From Gammaproteobacteria bacterium (GTDB lineage Bacteria; Pseudomonadota; Gammaproteobacteria; J044): a DNA stretch of 9,959 nt. How positions within the stretch are numbered: position 1 is the first letter of the stretch; each line of letters begins with the position of its first letter. Shown here piece after piece: positions 1 through 9,029 of the stretch. The notes under the pieces are model-generated. The model worked only from the letters and a program-made list of their open reading frames with translations, was not told the origin of the DNA and did not search any database. The position numbers and the translations under genes are program-made. The stretch is taken from assembly GCA_026995955.1 (NCBI GenBank), contig JALWNJ010000384.1:1-9959 (forward strand), read 5' to 3'.

Positions 1-1024
1 GTGCATGGCGGTTGAGATCGTCGCGGATGCAGCTCTCGAGGATGCCCATCTCCACCGAGTTGTCGGCCTTGGAGACGCCGATGCGGTCGCAGAAGTCGCG
101 GAACGCGGCCGGCGTATAGCCGCGCCGGCGCAGGCCGGAGATGGTCGGCATGCGCGGGTCGTCCCAGCCGGCGACATGGCCCTCTTCCACCAGGCGGGTG
201 AGCTTGCGCTTGCTCATCACCGTGTACTGGAGATTGAGGCGGGCGAATTCGATCTGCTGCGGGTGACAGGGGGCGGAGACATTGTCCAGCACCCAGTCGT
301 AGAGCGGCCGATGGTCCTCGAACTCCAGGGTGCAGAGGGAGTGGGTGATGCCCTCGAGGGCATCCGACAGCGGATGGGTGAAGTCGTACATCGGATAGAT
401 GCACCACTCCTCGCCGGTCTGGTGGTGCACCGCGCCGCGGCGGATGCGGTACAGCACCGGGTCGCGCAGGTTGAGGTTGGGCGAGGCCATGTCGATCTTG
501 GCACGGAGCACGCGGCTGCCGTCCTCGAACTCGCCGGCCTTCATGCGCCGGAACAGGTCCAGGTTCTCCTCCACGCTGCGATTGCGGTAGGGACTGTCGC
601 GGCCCGGCTCGGTGAGGGTGCCGCGGTATTCGCGCATCTGCTCCGGGGTAAGGTCGCAGACATAGGCCTTGCCCTTCTCGATCAGCTCGATGGCGAATTC
701 GTAGAGCCGATCGAAGTAGTCGGAGGCGTAGAACAGGCGGTCGCCCCAGTCGTAGCCCAGCCAGCGCACGTCCTCCTGGATGGCCTGCACGAACTCGATG
801 TTCTCCTTGTGCGGATTGGTGTCGTCGAAGCGCAGGTTGCAGGTGCCGTGATAGTCCTCGGCGATGCCGAAGTTGAGCACGATGGACTTGGCATGGCCGA
901 TGTGCAGGTAGCCGTTGGGCTCCGGGGGAAAACGGGTGGCGACATGATCCACCTTGCCCGAGGCCAGATCGTTGTCGATGATCTGGCGGATGAAGTTGCT
1001 CTTCGGCTTGTGTTCCTGGCTCAT
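1..1024 (-). CDS. glnS: Glutaminyl-tRNA synthetase, N-terminal 341 residues (3' end beyond window)
   Basis: Class I aminoacyl-tRNA synthetase that attaches glutamine to tRNA-Gln in the cytoplasm. I translated this frame by hand from the ATG at 1024; it stays open to the window edge. The ATP-binding motif PNGYLHIGH ends at residue 44, and the second signature, VMSKRKL, has its MSK at 270-272. Both spacings match E. coli GlnRS. Other blocks that agree with E. coli GlnRS as I remember it are [30 protein letters not shown] and [16 protein letters not shown]. The family is about 550 residues, so roughly 210 C-terminal residues, including most of the anticodon-binding beta-barrels, are missing. The start codon overlaps the gltX stop by four bases (ATGA). 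A GAGGAAG Shine-Dalgarno sequence sits inside the gltX end, about 1031-1038, so the two genes are probably translationally coupled. Having GlnRS implies direct glutaminylation rather than only the GatCAB transamidation route. Confidence 0.97.
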   Translation of the reverse strand, partial: MSQEHKPKSNFIRQIIDNDLASGKVDHVATRFPPEPNGYLHIGHAKSIVLNFGIAEDYHGTCNLRFDDTNPHKENIEFVQAIQEDVRWLGYDWGDRLFYASDYFDRLYEFAIELIEKGKAYVCDLTPEQMREYRGTLTEPGRDSPYRNRSVEENLDLFRRMKAGEFEDGSRVLRAKIDMASPNLNLRDPVLYRIRRGAVHHQTGEEWCIYPMYDFTHPLSDALEGITHSLCTLEFEDHRPLYDWVLDNVSAPCHPQQIEFARLNLQYTVMSKRKLTRLVEEGHVAGWDDPRMPTISGLRRRGYTPAAFRDFCDRIGVSKADNSVEMGILESCIRDDLNRHA

Positions 1025-2445
1025 GCGCTGGCTTCCTCGCCGCCGGTGGCGGATTCGATGTGTTCCACGGCGCGCCGGATGCGGCGCAGGCTGGCCTCGC
1101 GGCCGACCAGTTCCAGGGTCAGGTCGAGATCGGGAGCGGGCTTGCCACCGGTGATGGCCAGCCTGAGCGGCATGCCGACCTTGCCGAAACCCACCCCGAG
1201 CGCCTCCACGGTAGCCTGGATGGCCTCGTGCAGCGGTCCGCGTGCCCACTCCGACACGGCCTCGAGATGGCTTGCAGCGCTCCGCAGGGCCCGGGCAGCC
1301 TCGGGCCGGAAGGCCTTCTTTGCCGCCTTGGGGTCGTAGTCCTCCGGGTCACGCCAGTAGAAGACGGAGATCTCGGCCAGCTCCACCAGGGTGCGGGCGC
1401 GCTCGCGCTGCGCCTCGACCACGGCCACCACATCCGGGCCCTCGGCCGGGTCGATGCCCAGCCGTCCCAGGTGCGGCGACAGCAGGCGCGCGACATGGGC
1501 CGGGTCGGCCGCCTTGAGGTACTGCTGGTTGATCCACAGCAGCTTCTCGGTGTTGAAGCTGGACGGCGCCCGGTTGACCTCGCGGATGTCGAACAGTTGC
1601 ACCATCTCGTCGATGCTGAACAGCTCCTGGTCGCCATGCGACCAGCCCAGCCGCACCAGGTAGTTGAGCAGGGCCTCGGGCAGGAAGCCGTCGTCGCGGT
1701 ACTGCAGCACGCTGACCGCACCGTGGCGCTTGGAAAGGCGGCTGCCGTCGTCGCCGAGGATCATCGGCACATGGGCATACTGCGGCAGGTCCCAGCCCAG
1801 GGCACGCAGCAGGTTGATCTGGCGCGGGGTGTTGTTGATGTGATCGTCGCCGCGGATGACATGGGTGATGCCCATGTCGTGATCGTCCACCACCACGGTG
1901 AGGTTGTAGGTGGGCGAGCCGTCGCTGCGGCGGATGATGAGGTCGTCCAGCTCGCGGTTGTCGAAGCGCATGGTGCCGCGCACCAGGTCCTCGAACACCA
2001 CCACGCCCTCGTCCGGGTTGCGAAAGCGCACCACATGCGGCTCGTCGGGAGAGACCTCGCGGGTGCGGCAATGGCCGTCGTAGCGCGGCTTTTCCTTGCG
2101 CGCCATCTGTTCCTCGCGCAGGCGGTCGAGGCGTTCCTTCGAACAGCTGCAGCGGTAGGCCAGTCCCTGCTCGACCAGCCGGTCGATGATCTCGTTGTAG
2201 CGGTCGAAGCGGTGGGTCTGGTAGAACGGCCCCTCGTCGTAGTCGAGCCCGAGCCAGGCCATGCCCTCGAGGATGGCGTTGACCGACTCCTCGGTGGAGC
2301 GCTCCAGGTCGGTGTCCTCGATGCGCAGCACGAACTGGCCGCCATGCTTGCGGGCATGCAGCCAGGAGAACAGCGCGGTACGGGCGCCACCGACATGCAG
2401 GTAGCCGGTGGGGCTGGGGGCAAAACGGGTACGAACAGTGGTCAT
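1021..2445 (-). CDS. gltX: Glutamyl-tRNA synthetase (GluRS)
   Basis: Class I synthetase that attaches glutamate to tRNA-Glu in the cytoplasm; the product also feeds C5 heme synthesis. At 474 residues it is full length. The HIGH-type motif reads [10 protein letters not shown] at residues 11-20, and the KMSKS-type loop reads GSRLSKRHG with LSK at 237-239. A zinc-knuckle region is visible with Cys99, Cys101 and Cys126. The position two residues after Cys126, which is His or Tyr in zinc-binding GluRS such as that of E. coli, is Thr128. The C-terminal half (WINQQYLK, then [14 protein letters not shown]) is normal for the anticodon-binding region. The ATG at 2445 is chosen because the family begins a few residues before [14 protein letters not shown]. 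Its Shine-Dalgarno sequence is weak. There are 52 bases between hflD and gltX that could hold a promoter, while the 3' end overlaps glnS by four bases. Confidence 0.97.
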   Translation of the reverse strand: MTTVRTRFAPSPTGYLHVGGARTALFSWLHARKHGGQFVLRIEDTDLERSTEESVNAILEGMAWLGLDYDEGPFYQTHRFDRYNEIIDRLVEQGLAYRCSCSKERLDRLREEQMARKEKPRYDGHCRTREVSPDEPHVVRFRNPDEGVVVFEDLVRGTMRFDNRELDDLIIRRSDGSPTYNLTVVVDDHDMGITHVIRGDDHINNTPRQINLLRALGWDLPQYAHVPMILGDDGSRLSKRHGAVSVLQYRDDGFLPEALLNYLVRLGWSHGDQELFSIDEMVQLFDIREVNRAPSSFNTEKLLWINQQYLKAADPAHVARLLSPHLGRLGIDPAEGPDVVAVVEAQRERARTLVELAEISVFYWRDPEDYDPKAAKKAFRPEAARALRSAASHLEAVSEWARGPLHEAIQATVEALGVGFGKVGMPLRLAITGGKPAPDLDLTLELVGREASLRRIRRAVEHIESATGGEEASA

Positions 2446-2474
2446 CGCGATTCAGCCGTCAGCGGAAACTGGGC

Positions 2475-2501
2475 ATTTTACCAGCTTGCGGCCCGGGTCA
2501 T
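2475..2501 (-). promoter_or_regulatory. Possible extended -10 promoter for gltX
   Basis: In the hflD-gltX gap the minus strand reads TGGTAAAAT. This is an extended -10 (TGnTATAAT type) with the hexamer at 2480-2475. The best -35 is poor: ATGACC, at a spacing of about 15 bases and overlapping the hflD stop. Transcription would begin near 2468, about 20 bases before the gltX ATG. It could give gltX-glnS expression independent of mnmA-hflD. It was judged by eye only. Confidence 0.35.
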
Positions 2502-3130
2502 GACAGTTGCAGCACCTTCAGCGCCTCTTCGGCGATGTGCTGGATGCGCCCGCGCTGCAGCAGCAGGCGCCAGCGGCTGCCGCCCGCCTGGCGCCACAGC
2601 ACGGCGGCGCGGATGCCGGCCAGCAGCAGGGCGCGGATCAGCGCCTGTTGCCCGGCATCGGCCAGATGGCGCTGCTCGCCCTGTACCAGGATGCGCGGAC
2701 CCAGCGGCGAGACGACCTCGTGGTACAGGTCGCCCAGGGCAGCGATCACGGTGTCGTTGATGGCGTCGAAGTAGCGGCGTTGCTCGTCCACCCGCTGCAG
2801 GCCCTGGCGCAACCGTTGCTGCGCCTCGCGGTTGCGGTGCAGGCGCCGTTCCAGGTGCATGAGGCCAATGCCGTAGCGGGTCAGCTCCATGGCCTGCTGC
2901 GGATCGGCCGGGCGCAGCTGCTCGACCAGCGTCTCCAGACCCAGCCGCAGACCGGGCAGCCCGCCATAGACGGATTCCAGATCGGGCGCGTCGAACACGA
3001 ACAGGCTGCCCAGGCTGGCCGCCTTCGGCCCCGGCTCGACAAAGCCCTCGCGGGCCTGCTGCTGCACCAGCCGCACGGCCTGGAACAGGCCCGCCAGGGC
3101 CAGGGTCTGGTTGTGCAGGTTTCTTTCCAT
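2498..3130 (-). CDS. hflD: HflD (YcfC) family high-frequency-lysogenization regulator homologue
   Basis: At 210 residues it is close to the 213 of E. coli HflD, a membrane-associated, mostly helical protein named for modulating phage lambda lysogeny through the CII protein. Its role in uninfected cells is poorly defined. The sequence is helix-rich throughout. The N-terminal RNLHNQTLALAGLFQA segment and the C-terminal RALLLAGIRAAVLWRQ segment (about residues 167-182) are typical of the family. The ATG at 3130 is preferred over one 19 codons upstream, because the longer form would run back into the mnmA end and family members begin just before the NQTLALAGLFQA block. The start lies 8 bases after the mnmA stop, so the two are probably co-transcribed. 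The mnmA-hflD order is the same as in E. coli, which supports the call; there the next gene is purB, here it is gltX. Confidence 0.9.
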   Translation of the reverse strand: MERNLHNQTLALAGLFQAVRLVQQQAREGFVEPGPKAASLGSLFVFDAPDLESVYGGLPGLRLGLETLVEQLRPADPQQAMELTRYGIGLMHLERRLHRNREAQQRLRQGLQRVDEQRRYFDAINDTVIAALGDLYHEVVSPLGPRILVQGEQRHLADAGQQALIRALLLAGIRAAVLWRQAGGSRWRLLLQRGRIQHIAEEALKVLQLS

Positions 3131-3138
3131 GCTTGCGC

Positions 3139-5684
<2,546 letters not shown>

Positions 5685-5688
<4 letters not shown>

Positions 5689-6008
5689 AACGGCGCAGTG
5701 AGGAACCCAATGAGGGGATTGAGCGCGCGGTGGCCCTGCACTACGATGGCAGCCACGCGCCACGCATCACGGCCAGCGGCCGCGGGCCGGTGGCCGAGGA
5801 GATCGTTGCCATCGCCCTGGAACATGGGGTGCCAATCCAGGAACGGCCGGAACTGGCGCAACTGCTGGAGCCCCTGCCGCTGGGCGCGGAGATCCCGCGC
5901 GCGCTCTATGTGGCGGTGGCCGAGGTACTGGCCTTCGCCTTTCATCTCAGCGGCCGCACGCCCTGGGACGACGACACCGAACACGCAACGGACCGGAACA
6001 CGCCATGA
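5685..6008 (+). CDS. Stand-alone FlhB C-terminal domain protein (FhlB/FlhX type export-switch homologue)
   Basis: A 107-residue protein that aligns with only the cytoplasmic C-terminal domain of FlhB/YscU, the export gate component whose self-cleavage switches substrate specificity. The pattern AVALHYDGS, APRITASGRGPVAEEI, EHGVPIQERPELAQLL and GAEIPRALYVAVAEVLAF runs the length of that domain at normal spacing. No membrane segment is present. The cleavage motif NPTH of FlhB is replaced by residues before AVALHYD (about 10-14, EGIER), so the protein cannot self-cleave in the usual way and looks like the post-cleavage fragment. It starts inside the stop of the FliK-like gene (ATGA), with a GAGG Shine-Dalgarno sequence at 5673-5676, and its own stop overlaps the next gene in the same manner. 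A FliK-like gene next to a short FlhB-like gene recalls the ylqG-ylqH pair of Bacillus. It probably acts in flagellar export, but its exact role is unknown. Confidence 0.88.
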
Positions 6009-6313
6009 ACGACGAAAACGAACTGCCCACGCCCTTCGACGACGCCGCCCGCGAGGTGGTGGAGCTTGGCAACCGCATGATGGAGCAGAACCCCCAGGCC
6101 GATCCGTGGGAGATCGCCTCCGGCCTGCTGTCCGGTGCCGTGCACTTCTGGCTGCACTCGCGCCAGCCCTGTGGTGATCCGGGCTGCGAGGACTGCGCAC
6201 CGATCAGCGATGCCGAATCTCGGCTCGCCGCCCTGCTGCAGGAATGCCGCGAGGAGGCCGAGGCGAGCTTCTACTTCCACGCCCCTACCGACCGCAACGC
6301 GGGCCACGCCTAA
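6005..6313 (+). CDS. Conserved-looking small protein with CGDPGCEDC cysteine cluster, function unknown
   Basis: A 102-residue protein that I do not recognise as a named family. It is probably soluble, with no signal peptide or clear membrane span; the most hydrophobic stretch is short (about 40-50). Helical segments are likely at 12-29 and 69-88. Between them is the motif PCGDPGCEDC, with Cys56, Cys61 and Cys64 (C-x4-C-x2-C). Cys81 and His92 could be a fourth ligand if a metal is bound; metal binding is inference. Its ATG overlaps the stop of the FlhB-domain gene (ATGA), making it the third member of a tightly coupled plus-strand unit and pointing to a flagellar export or assembly role. Its Shine-Dalgarno sequence is weak, consistent with coupling. 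It ends in TAA, 25 bases from the end of the convergent DUF2802 gene, with no terminator visible between. Confidence 0.8.
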   Translation: MNDENELPTPFDDAAREVVELGNRMMEQNPQADPWEIASGLLSGAVHFWLHSRQPCGDPGCEDCAPISDAESRLAALLQECREEAEASFYFHAPTDRNAGHA

Positions 6314-6338
6314 AAAGGGGATTTTGCCCGTCTGGCAT

Positions 6339-6746
6339 TCAGCGATTGCCGTGCAGCGAGAGGATGAGTTCGGCCTCGCCGCGATTGAGGCCGCAGGCCT
6401 GCATGATCTCGTCGGGGCCGGCACCGCGACGCACGAGCTGGATGGCCTGCGCATAGGGCTTGTCGCTGCGCCCCTGTAGCTCGAGCCGATCCTGCCGGGT
6501 GTGCAACCCCCGCAGCCGCTGTTCGATCTGCTCCCGGCGCAGGCCGGCATCGACCTCTTCCTGAGCCAACGCACTGACGGCACCGCGCAGGGTAAGCACA
6601 TCGGCCTGCAGCAGCCGGATGTCTCGGCGCAGGGCGCGCGTCACGCGCAGGCTGCGGAACAGGGCCACCAGCGCCAGGACCAGCGCGGCACTCAGCCCGG
6701 CCAGCACGGGCAGGATGACGACCGGATTGTCGGGCAGCAGAGTCAT
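6339..6746 (-). CDS. DUF2802 family membrane-anchored coiled-coil protein
   Basis: A 135-residue protein matching, by layout and context, the DUF2802 proteins found directly after cheW in Pseudomonas-type chemotaxis loci. Residues about 9-30 form one hydrophobic membrane helix after a short N-terminus, then a basic patch (RSLRVTRALRRD) that suggests the rest is cytoplasmic. Residues about 40-92 are heptad-like and probably a coiled coil. The C-terminal block 98-133 (YAQAIQLVRRGAGPDEIMQACGL then NRGEAELILSLHG) has a helix-turn-helix-like shape. Whether that binds DNA is doubtful in a membrane-tethered protein; protein contact is as likely. The start ATG overlaps the stop of the 57-residue ORF by ATGA and lacks a Shine-Dalgarno sequence, so translation is probably coupled. 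It is the last gene of the minus-strand motility run. Confidence 0.82.
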   Translation of the reverse strand: MTLLPDNPVVILPVLAGLSAALVLALVALFRSLRVTRALRRDIRLLQADVLTLRGAVSALAQEEVDAGLRREQIEQRLRGLHTRQDRLELQGRSDKPYAQAIQLVRRGAGPDEIMQACGLNRGEAELILSLHGNR

Positions 6747-6916
6747 GCGTATTCGTCTATTTCTGGCCGGTCGCCGTCCTGCGCGGGCTTTTGCCGCTGA
6801 TGATCGCGCGGAGGGCGCCGTTCCTGTTCCTGCCGCGGCGGCACGGGACGCCGCTGCGGGGCCGGCCGGGTGGGCCAGACCGGATGCAGGGGCGGGATGT
6901 CGACACGGTCGGCCAT
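6743..6916 (-). CDS. Small 57-residue Pro/Arg/Gln-rich ORF between cheW and the DUF2802 gene
   Basis: Found by translating the gap between cheW and the DUF2802 gene. It opens with ATG at 6916, 15 bases after the cheW stop, and closes with TGA at 6743. It overlaps the next start by ATGA, the same coupling seen elsewhere in this window. The protein begins MADRVDIPPLHPVWPTRP, continues as a Pro/Arg/Gln-rich and probably disordered basic middle (about 17-45), and ends in an acidic tail, PEIDEYA. Codon third positions are mostly G or C until the last six codons, as in neighbouring genes. I do not recognise a function. The frame fills the otherwise unexplained gap exactly, and its tail looks like a short binding motif. 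There is no strong Shine-Dalgarno sequence, so expression would rely on coupling to cheW. The low-complexity composition means it could be a chance ORF. Confidence 0.6.
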   Translation of the reverse strand: MADRVDIPPLHPVWPTRPAPQRRPVPPRQEQERRPPRDHQRQKPAQDGDRPEIDEYA

Positions 6917-6931
6917 GGCGTCACGGTTTCG

Positions 6932-7405
6932 TCAGAGGCTGGCCACGTCCTGCCATTCCTCTTCGGACAGCAGGTTGTTGAGGTCGACGAGGATGATCAG
7001 ATTGCCGTTGTGATTGGCCACCCCCTTGATGTAGCGCGCGGTTTCGTCGTTGCCCACTGCCGGGGCCGGCTCGATCTCGGACTTGTCCAGCTCCACCACC
7101 TCGGCCACGCTGTCGACGAGGATGCCGATGACATTGTCCTTGGCCTCGATGATGACGATACGGGTCATGTCGTCCATCTCGTGGGGCGGCAGGCCAAAGC
7201 GTGCGCGGGCATCGATCACGGCCACCACATTGCCGCGCAGGTTGATGATGCCCAGCACATAATCGGGCGCACCGGGCACCGGTGCAATCTCGCTGACGCG
7301 CAGGACTTCCTGCACCTGCATGACATCGATGGCGTAGGTCTCCTCTGCCAGGGTGAAGGTCACGCACTGCAGGTGATCGGACAGGGCTGCGGCGTTTTCG
7401 CTCAT
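6932..7405 (-). CDS. cheW: Chemotaxis adaptor protein CheW
   Basis: A 157-residue cytoplasmic scaffold that links methyl-accepting receptors to the histidine kinase CheA in chemosensory arrays. One CheW domain spans about residues 12-150. It begins QCVTFTLAEETYAIDV, includes the conserved EVLRV (33-37) and PDYVLGIINLRGNVV (48-61), with the key Arg57 of NLRG, then VIDARARFGL, IVIIEAKDNVIGILVD and a closing IILVDLNNLL. The ATG at 7405 is well supported by an AAGGAG Shine-Dalgarno sequence at 7419-7414, eight bases upstream and the best ribosome site in the window. A 92-base gap separates it from parP and holds a sigma-54-type promoter and a terminator-like hairpin. This suggests cheW and the two following small genes can be expressed separately from motD-parC-parP. 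Confidence 0.96.
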   Translation of the reverse strand: MSENAAALSDHLQCVTFTLAEETYAIDVMQVQEVLRVSEIAPVPGAPDYVLGIINLRGNVVAVIDARARFGLPPHEMDDMTRIVIIEAKDNVIGILVDSVAEVVELDKSEIEPAPAVGNDETARYIKGVANHNGNLIILVDLNNLLSEEEWQDVASL

Positions 7406-7431
7406 GAGGGTCGCTCCTTACCGGTTGCGTC

Positions 7432-7461
7432 AAAAAACCGTCGCCGGATCCGCGGCATCGG
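7432..7461 (-). terminator. Terminator-like hairpin with T6 tract in the cheW leader
   Basis: On the minus strand a GC-rich stem pairs 7461-7453 with 7446-7438. It has seven Watson-Crick pairs, one G-U wobble and one A-A mismatch around a six-base loop, and is followed at once by six T residues (7437-7432). The layout fits a rho-independent terminator for the motD-parC-parP transcript. It lies downstream of the predicted promoter and only about 13 bases before the cheW Shine-Dalgarno sequence, so it could instead be a leader structure or attenuator. The stem was paired by hand. Confidence 0.45.
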
Positions 7462-7473
7462 GCCTTTGTAGAG

Positions 7474-7494
7474 GTTATAGCAGATTCCGTGCCA
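7474..7494 (-). promoter_or_regulatory. Sigma-54 (RpoN) -24/-12 promoter for cheW, overlapping an extended -10
   Basis: Two bases beyond the parP stop codon (four after its last base) the minus strand reads CTGGCACGGAATCTGCT, with TGGCAC at 7494-7489. Against the RpoN consensus YTGGCACGrNNNTTGCW it differs only at the first T of TTGC. The GG and GC pairs are separated by exactly ten bases, as RpoN requires. The predicted start is near 7468, leaving a leader of about 62 bases. The same segment contains TGCTATAAC, an extended sigma-70 -10 at 7479-7474, so either holoenzyme might use it. RpoN control suits polar-flagellum gene hierarchies. No enhancer site for an FleR/FlrC-type activator was identified. 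Confidence 0.6.
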
Positions 7495-7497
7495 GAT

Positions 7498-8223
7498 TCA
7501 GCCGGCCTGCTCATCCAGAGACGGCGTCTTCTGCTCGAGCAGCCGCACCAGCGCATCCACATCGAGCAGCGCACACATCTGTTCGATGACCGTCCCGGCC
7601 AGCCACGGGCGCTTGCCACGGCGGCTGCGCCAGTGCACTTCGTCCGGCTCCAGGGTGATGGTATCGGAAAGCCCGTCGCAGGCCAGGCCCCAGCGCCGCT
7701 GGCCAACGAGGATGACATGGCTCGGCAACGGCCGTTCCTGCTCGCCGATCGCCGGGGGCTGGCGGTCGGCCGGCATCACGATGCGCGCGGTGTCCACCAC
7801 CTGTACCGTCTCGCCATGGGCCTTCATCAGGCCGAGGAAGTGGGGCGCATGGCCGGGCATACGGGTCAGATCCTCGTCCCAGGGCAGGATGCCGTTGAGG
7901 CGGGCCAGTGGAACCGCGAGCTTGAGTCCCAGCACGCGGAAGATGAGACACTGGAAACGGCCCTCGGCCCATTCCGGGCGCGGCTCGGATTGCCGCGCCT
8001 GCTCAGGTGCAGGTGGCGGCGCCACGGCAGGCGCCTCAACCACCGGCGTCCCGATTTCGTCGGCTTCGGCGGACGCCGGCTCGACCACCTGCAGCGCCAC
8101 CGGCGGCGCTTCGGGCGCGGGGGCCGGCTCAGGCTCGGTCGCCTCGGCCAGCAGGCTGTCGAGATAGGCATCCAGCGCATGCTGCTGCTCGACCAGGGTG
8201 ATGGTTTTGGGTTCTTCGGCCAT
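7498..8223 (-). CDS. parP: ParP-like CheW-domain protein (polar chemotaxis array adaptor)
   Basis: A 241-residue protein with a short N-terminal amphipathic segment (about 10-27, EQQHALDAYLDSLLAE), a Pro/Ala/Glu-rich linker (about 28-82) and a C-terminal CheW-like domain (about 85-235). That domain opens with PEWAEGRFQCLIFRVLGLKLAVPL and continues with FLGLMKAHGETVQVVD, HVILVGQRRWGLACDGL and WLAGTVIEQMCALLDVDAL. In Vibrio and Pseudomonas the protein encoded beside the ParA-like ParC has this layout; it ties ParC to CheA and receptor signalling arrays at the old pole. The N-terminal helix is the likely ParC-contact segment, by inference. The ATG at 8223 lies 10 bases after the parC stop with GAGG overlapping that stop. 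A longer open frame upstream merely reads through parC in another frame. The function is assigned from domain layout and gene order together; otherwise it would be called a CheW-domain protein. Confidence 0.86.
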   Translation of the reverse strand: MAEEPKTITLVEQQHALDAYLDSLLAEATEPEPAPAPEAPPVALQVVEPASAEADEIGTPVVEAPAVAPPPAPEQARQSEPRPEWAEGRFQCLIFRVLGLKLAVPLARLNGILPWDEDLTRMPGHAPHFLGLMKAHGETVQVVDTARIVMPADRQPPAIGEQERPLPSHVILVGQRRWGLACDGLSDTITLEPDEVHWRSRRGKRPWLAGTVIEQMCALLDVDALVRLLEQKTPSLDEQAG

Positions 8224-8233
8224 GGCGGTTGCC

Positions 8234-9028
8234 TCAGCTGTTGATGGCGGCCGGCGCCGGCTCTTCCTGCAGCAGGTATTCCAGCAGCTGCCGGTAGTGC
8301 TGGGCACCACGCGCGCCGGGCCGCATGATGGACAGCGGCACCCCGGCCAGGCTGGCCTCGCGGAAGCGGGTATCGACCGGTATGACACCGTCCCAGAGGC
8401 TGTCGGGGTAGCGCTCGCGCAGGGTACGCAGGGTATCCAGCGAGGCGCGCGTGCGCTTGTCGAAAAGGGTCGGCACGATGGTGTACTCGAGCGAGAAGTC
8501 ACGCGAGCGCTGGACCATCTGCAGCGTGCGCAACATGCGCTCCAGTCCCTTGAGGGCCAGGAACTCGGTCTGCACCGGGATGATCAGATGCTGGCAGGCC
8601 GCCAGCGCATTGACCATCAGCACCCCGAGCATGGGCGGGCAATCGATGATGGCATAGTCGTAGTCGCCATCCAGTTCGCGCAGGGTGCGGGCGATCACCA
8701 GCCCCATGCCCTCGGTGGTACCGAGCTGTCGGTCCAGGGTGGCCATGGCCGTGGAGGCACAGAGCAGGTCCAGCCCCTCGACCCGGGTGTGTTCGATCTG
8801 GTCATGGGCGTTCAGTGGCTTGCGTTCGGCGGCGCGCTTGAACAGTACATACCCGCTTTTGGGGTTGCTTTCGGGGTCGAAACCGAAATAGCTGGTGAGC
8901 GATCCGTGCGGATCGAGATCGACCAGCAGTACACGCTGCCTGCGGCGCGCGAGCCAGCCGCCCAGGGTGACCGCCGTGGTGGTCTTGCCCACGCCCCCCT
9001 TCTGGTTGGCCACGGCCCATACGCGCAT
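8234..9028 (-). CDS. parC: ParC, ParA/MinD-like ATPase for polar localisation of chemotaxis arrays
   Basis: A 264-residue P-loop ATPase of the ParA/Soj class. The deviant Walker A is KGGVGKTT at residues 10-17, with the signature Lys10 and catalytic Lys15. Walker A-prime is LLVDLDPHGS with Asp37 and Asp39, and Walker B is YAIIDCPP with Asp129. The later PVQTEFLALKGLERM and IPVDTRFREASLAGVPLS blocks are typical of ParA-type proteins. No MinD-type membrane-targeting tail is obvious. Chromosome-partition ParA is unlikely because no parB neighbour is seen and the gene lies between motD and a ParP-like gene, the order of the Pseudomonas/Vibrio chemotaxis locus. ATG 9028 starts one base after the motD stop and has GGGAGG at 9042-9037 as Shine-Dalgarno; a longer form starting at 9082 would begin inside motD. 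ParC is thought to recruit ParP and signalling arrays to the flagellated pole. Confidence 0.9.
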   Translation of the reverse strand: MRVWAVANQKGGVGKTTTAVTLGGWLARRRQRVLLVDLDPHGSLTSYFGFDPESNPKSGYVLFKRAAERKPLNAHDQIEHTRVEGLDLLCASTAMATLDRQLGTTEGMGLVIARTLRELDGDYDYAIIDCPPMLGVLMVNALAACQHLIIPVQTEFLALKGLERMLRTLQMVQRSRDFSLEYTIVPTLFDKRTRASLDTLRTLRERYPDSLWDGVIPVDTRFREASLAGVPLSIMRPGARGAQHYRQLLEYLLQEEPAPAAINS

Positions 9029-9029
9029 C

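Noticed and set aside
5..1339. Long plus-strand open frame opposite glnS and the gltX end
   Set aside because: It is antisense to clear synthetase genes on the minus strand, has no recognisable motifs, and comes from high GC at third codon positions.
1060..2760. Plus-strand open frame of 566 codons opposite gltX
   Set aside because: Antisense to gltX, whose motifs are complete; composition typical of a GC-rich shadow frame.
2498..3130. Prophage or phage-defence interpretation of hflD
   Set aside because: Despite the lysogenization name, hflD is a chromosomal neighbour of mnmA in Gammaproteobacteria, and no phage genes are present here.
6314..6338. AAAAGGGGATTTT between the convergent genes as a bidirectional terminator
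   Set aside because: The stem would be only about four A-T pairs, too weak to support the call.
8234..9028. Chromosome or plasmid partition ParA
   Set aside because: No parB or parS-like sequence was seen nearby, and the motD/parP/cheW neighbours point to the chemotaxis ParC.
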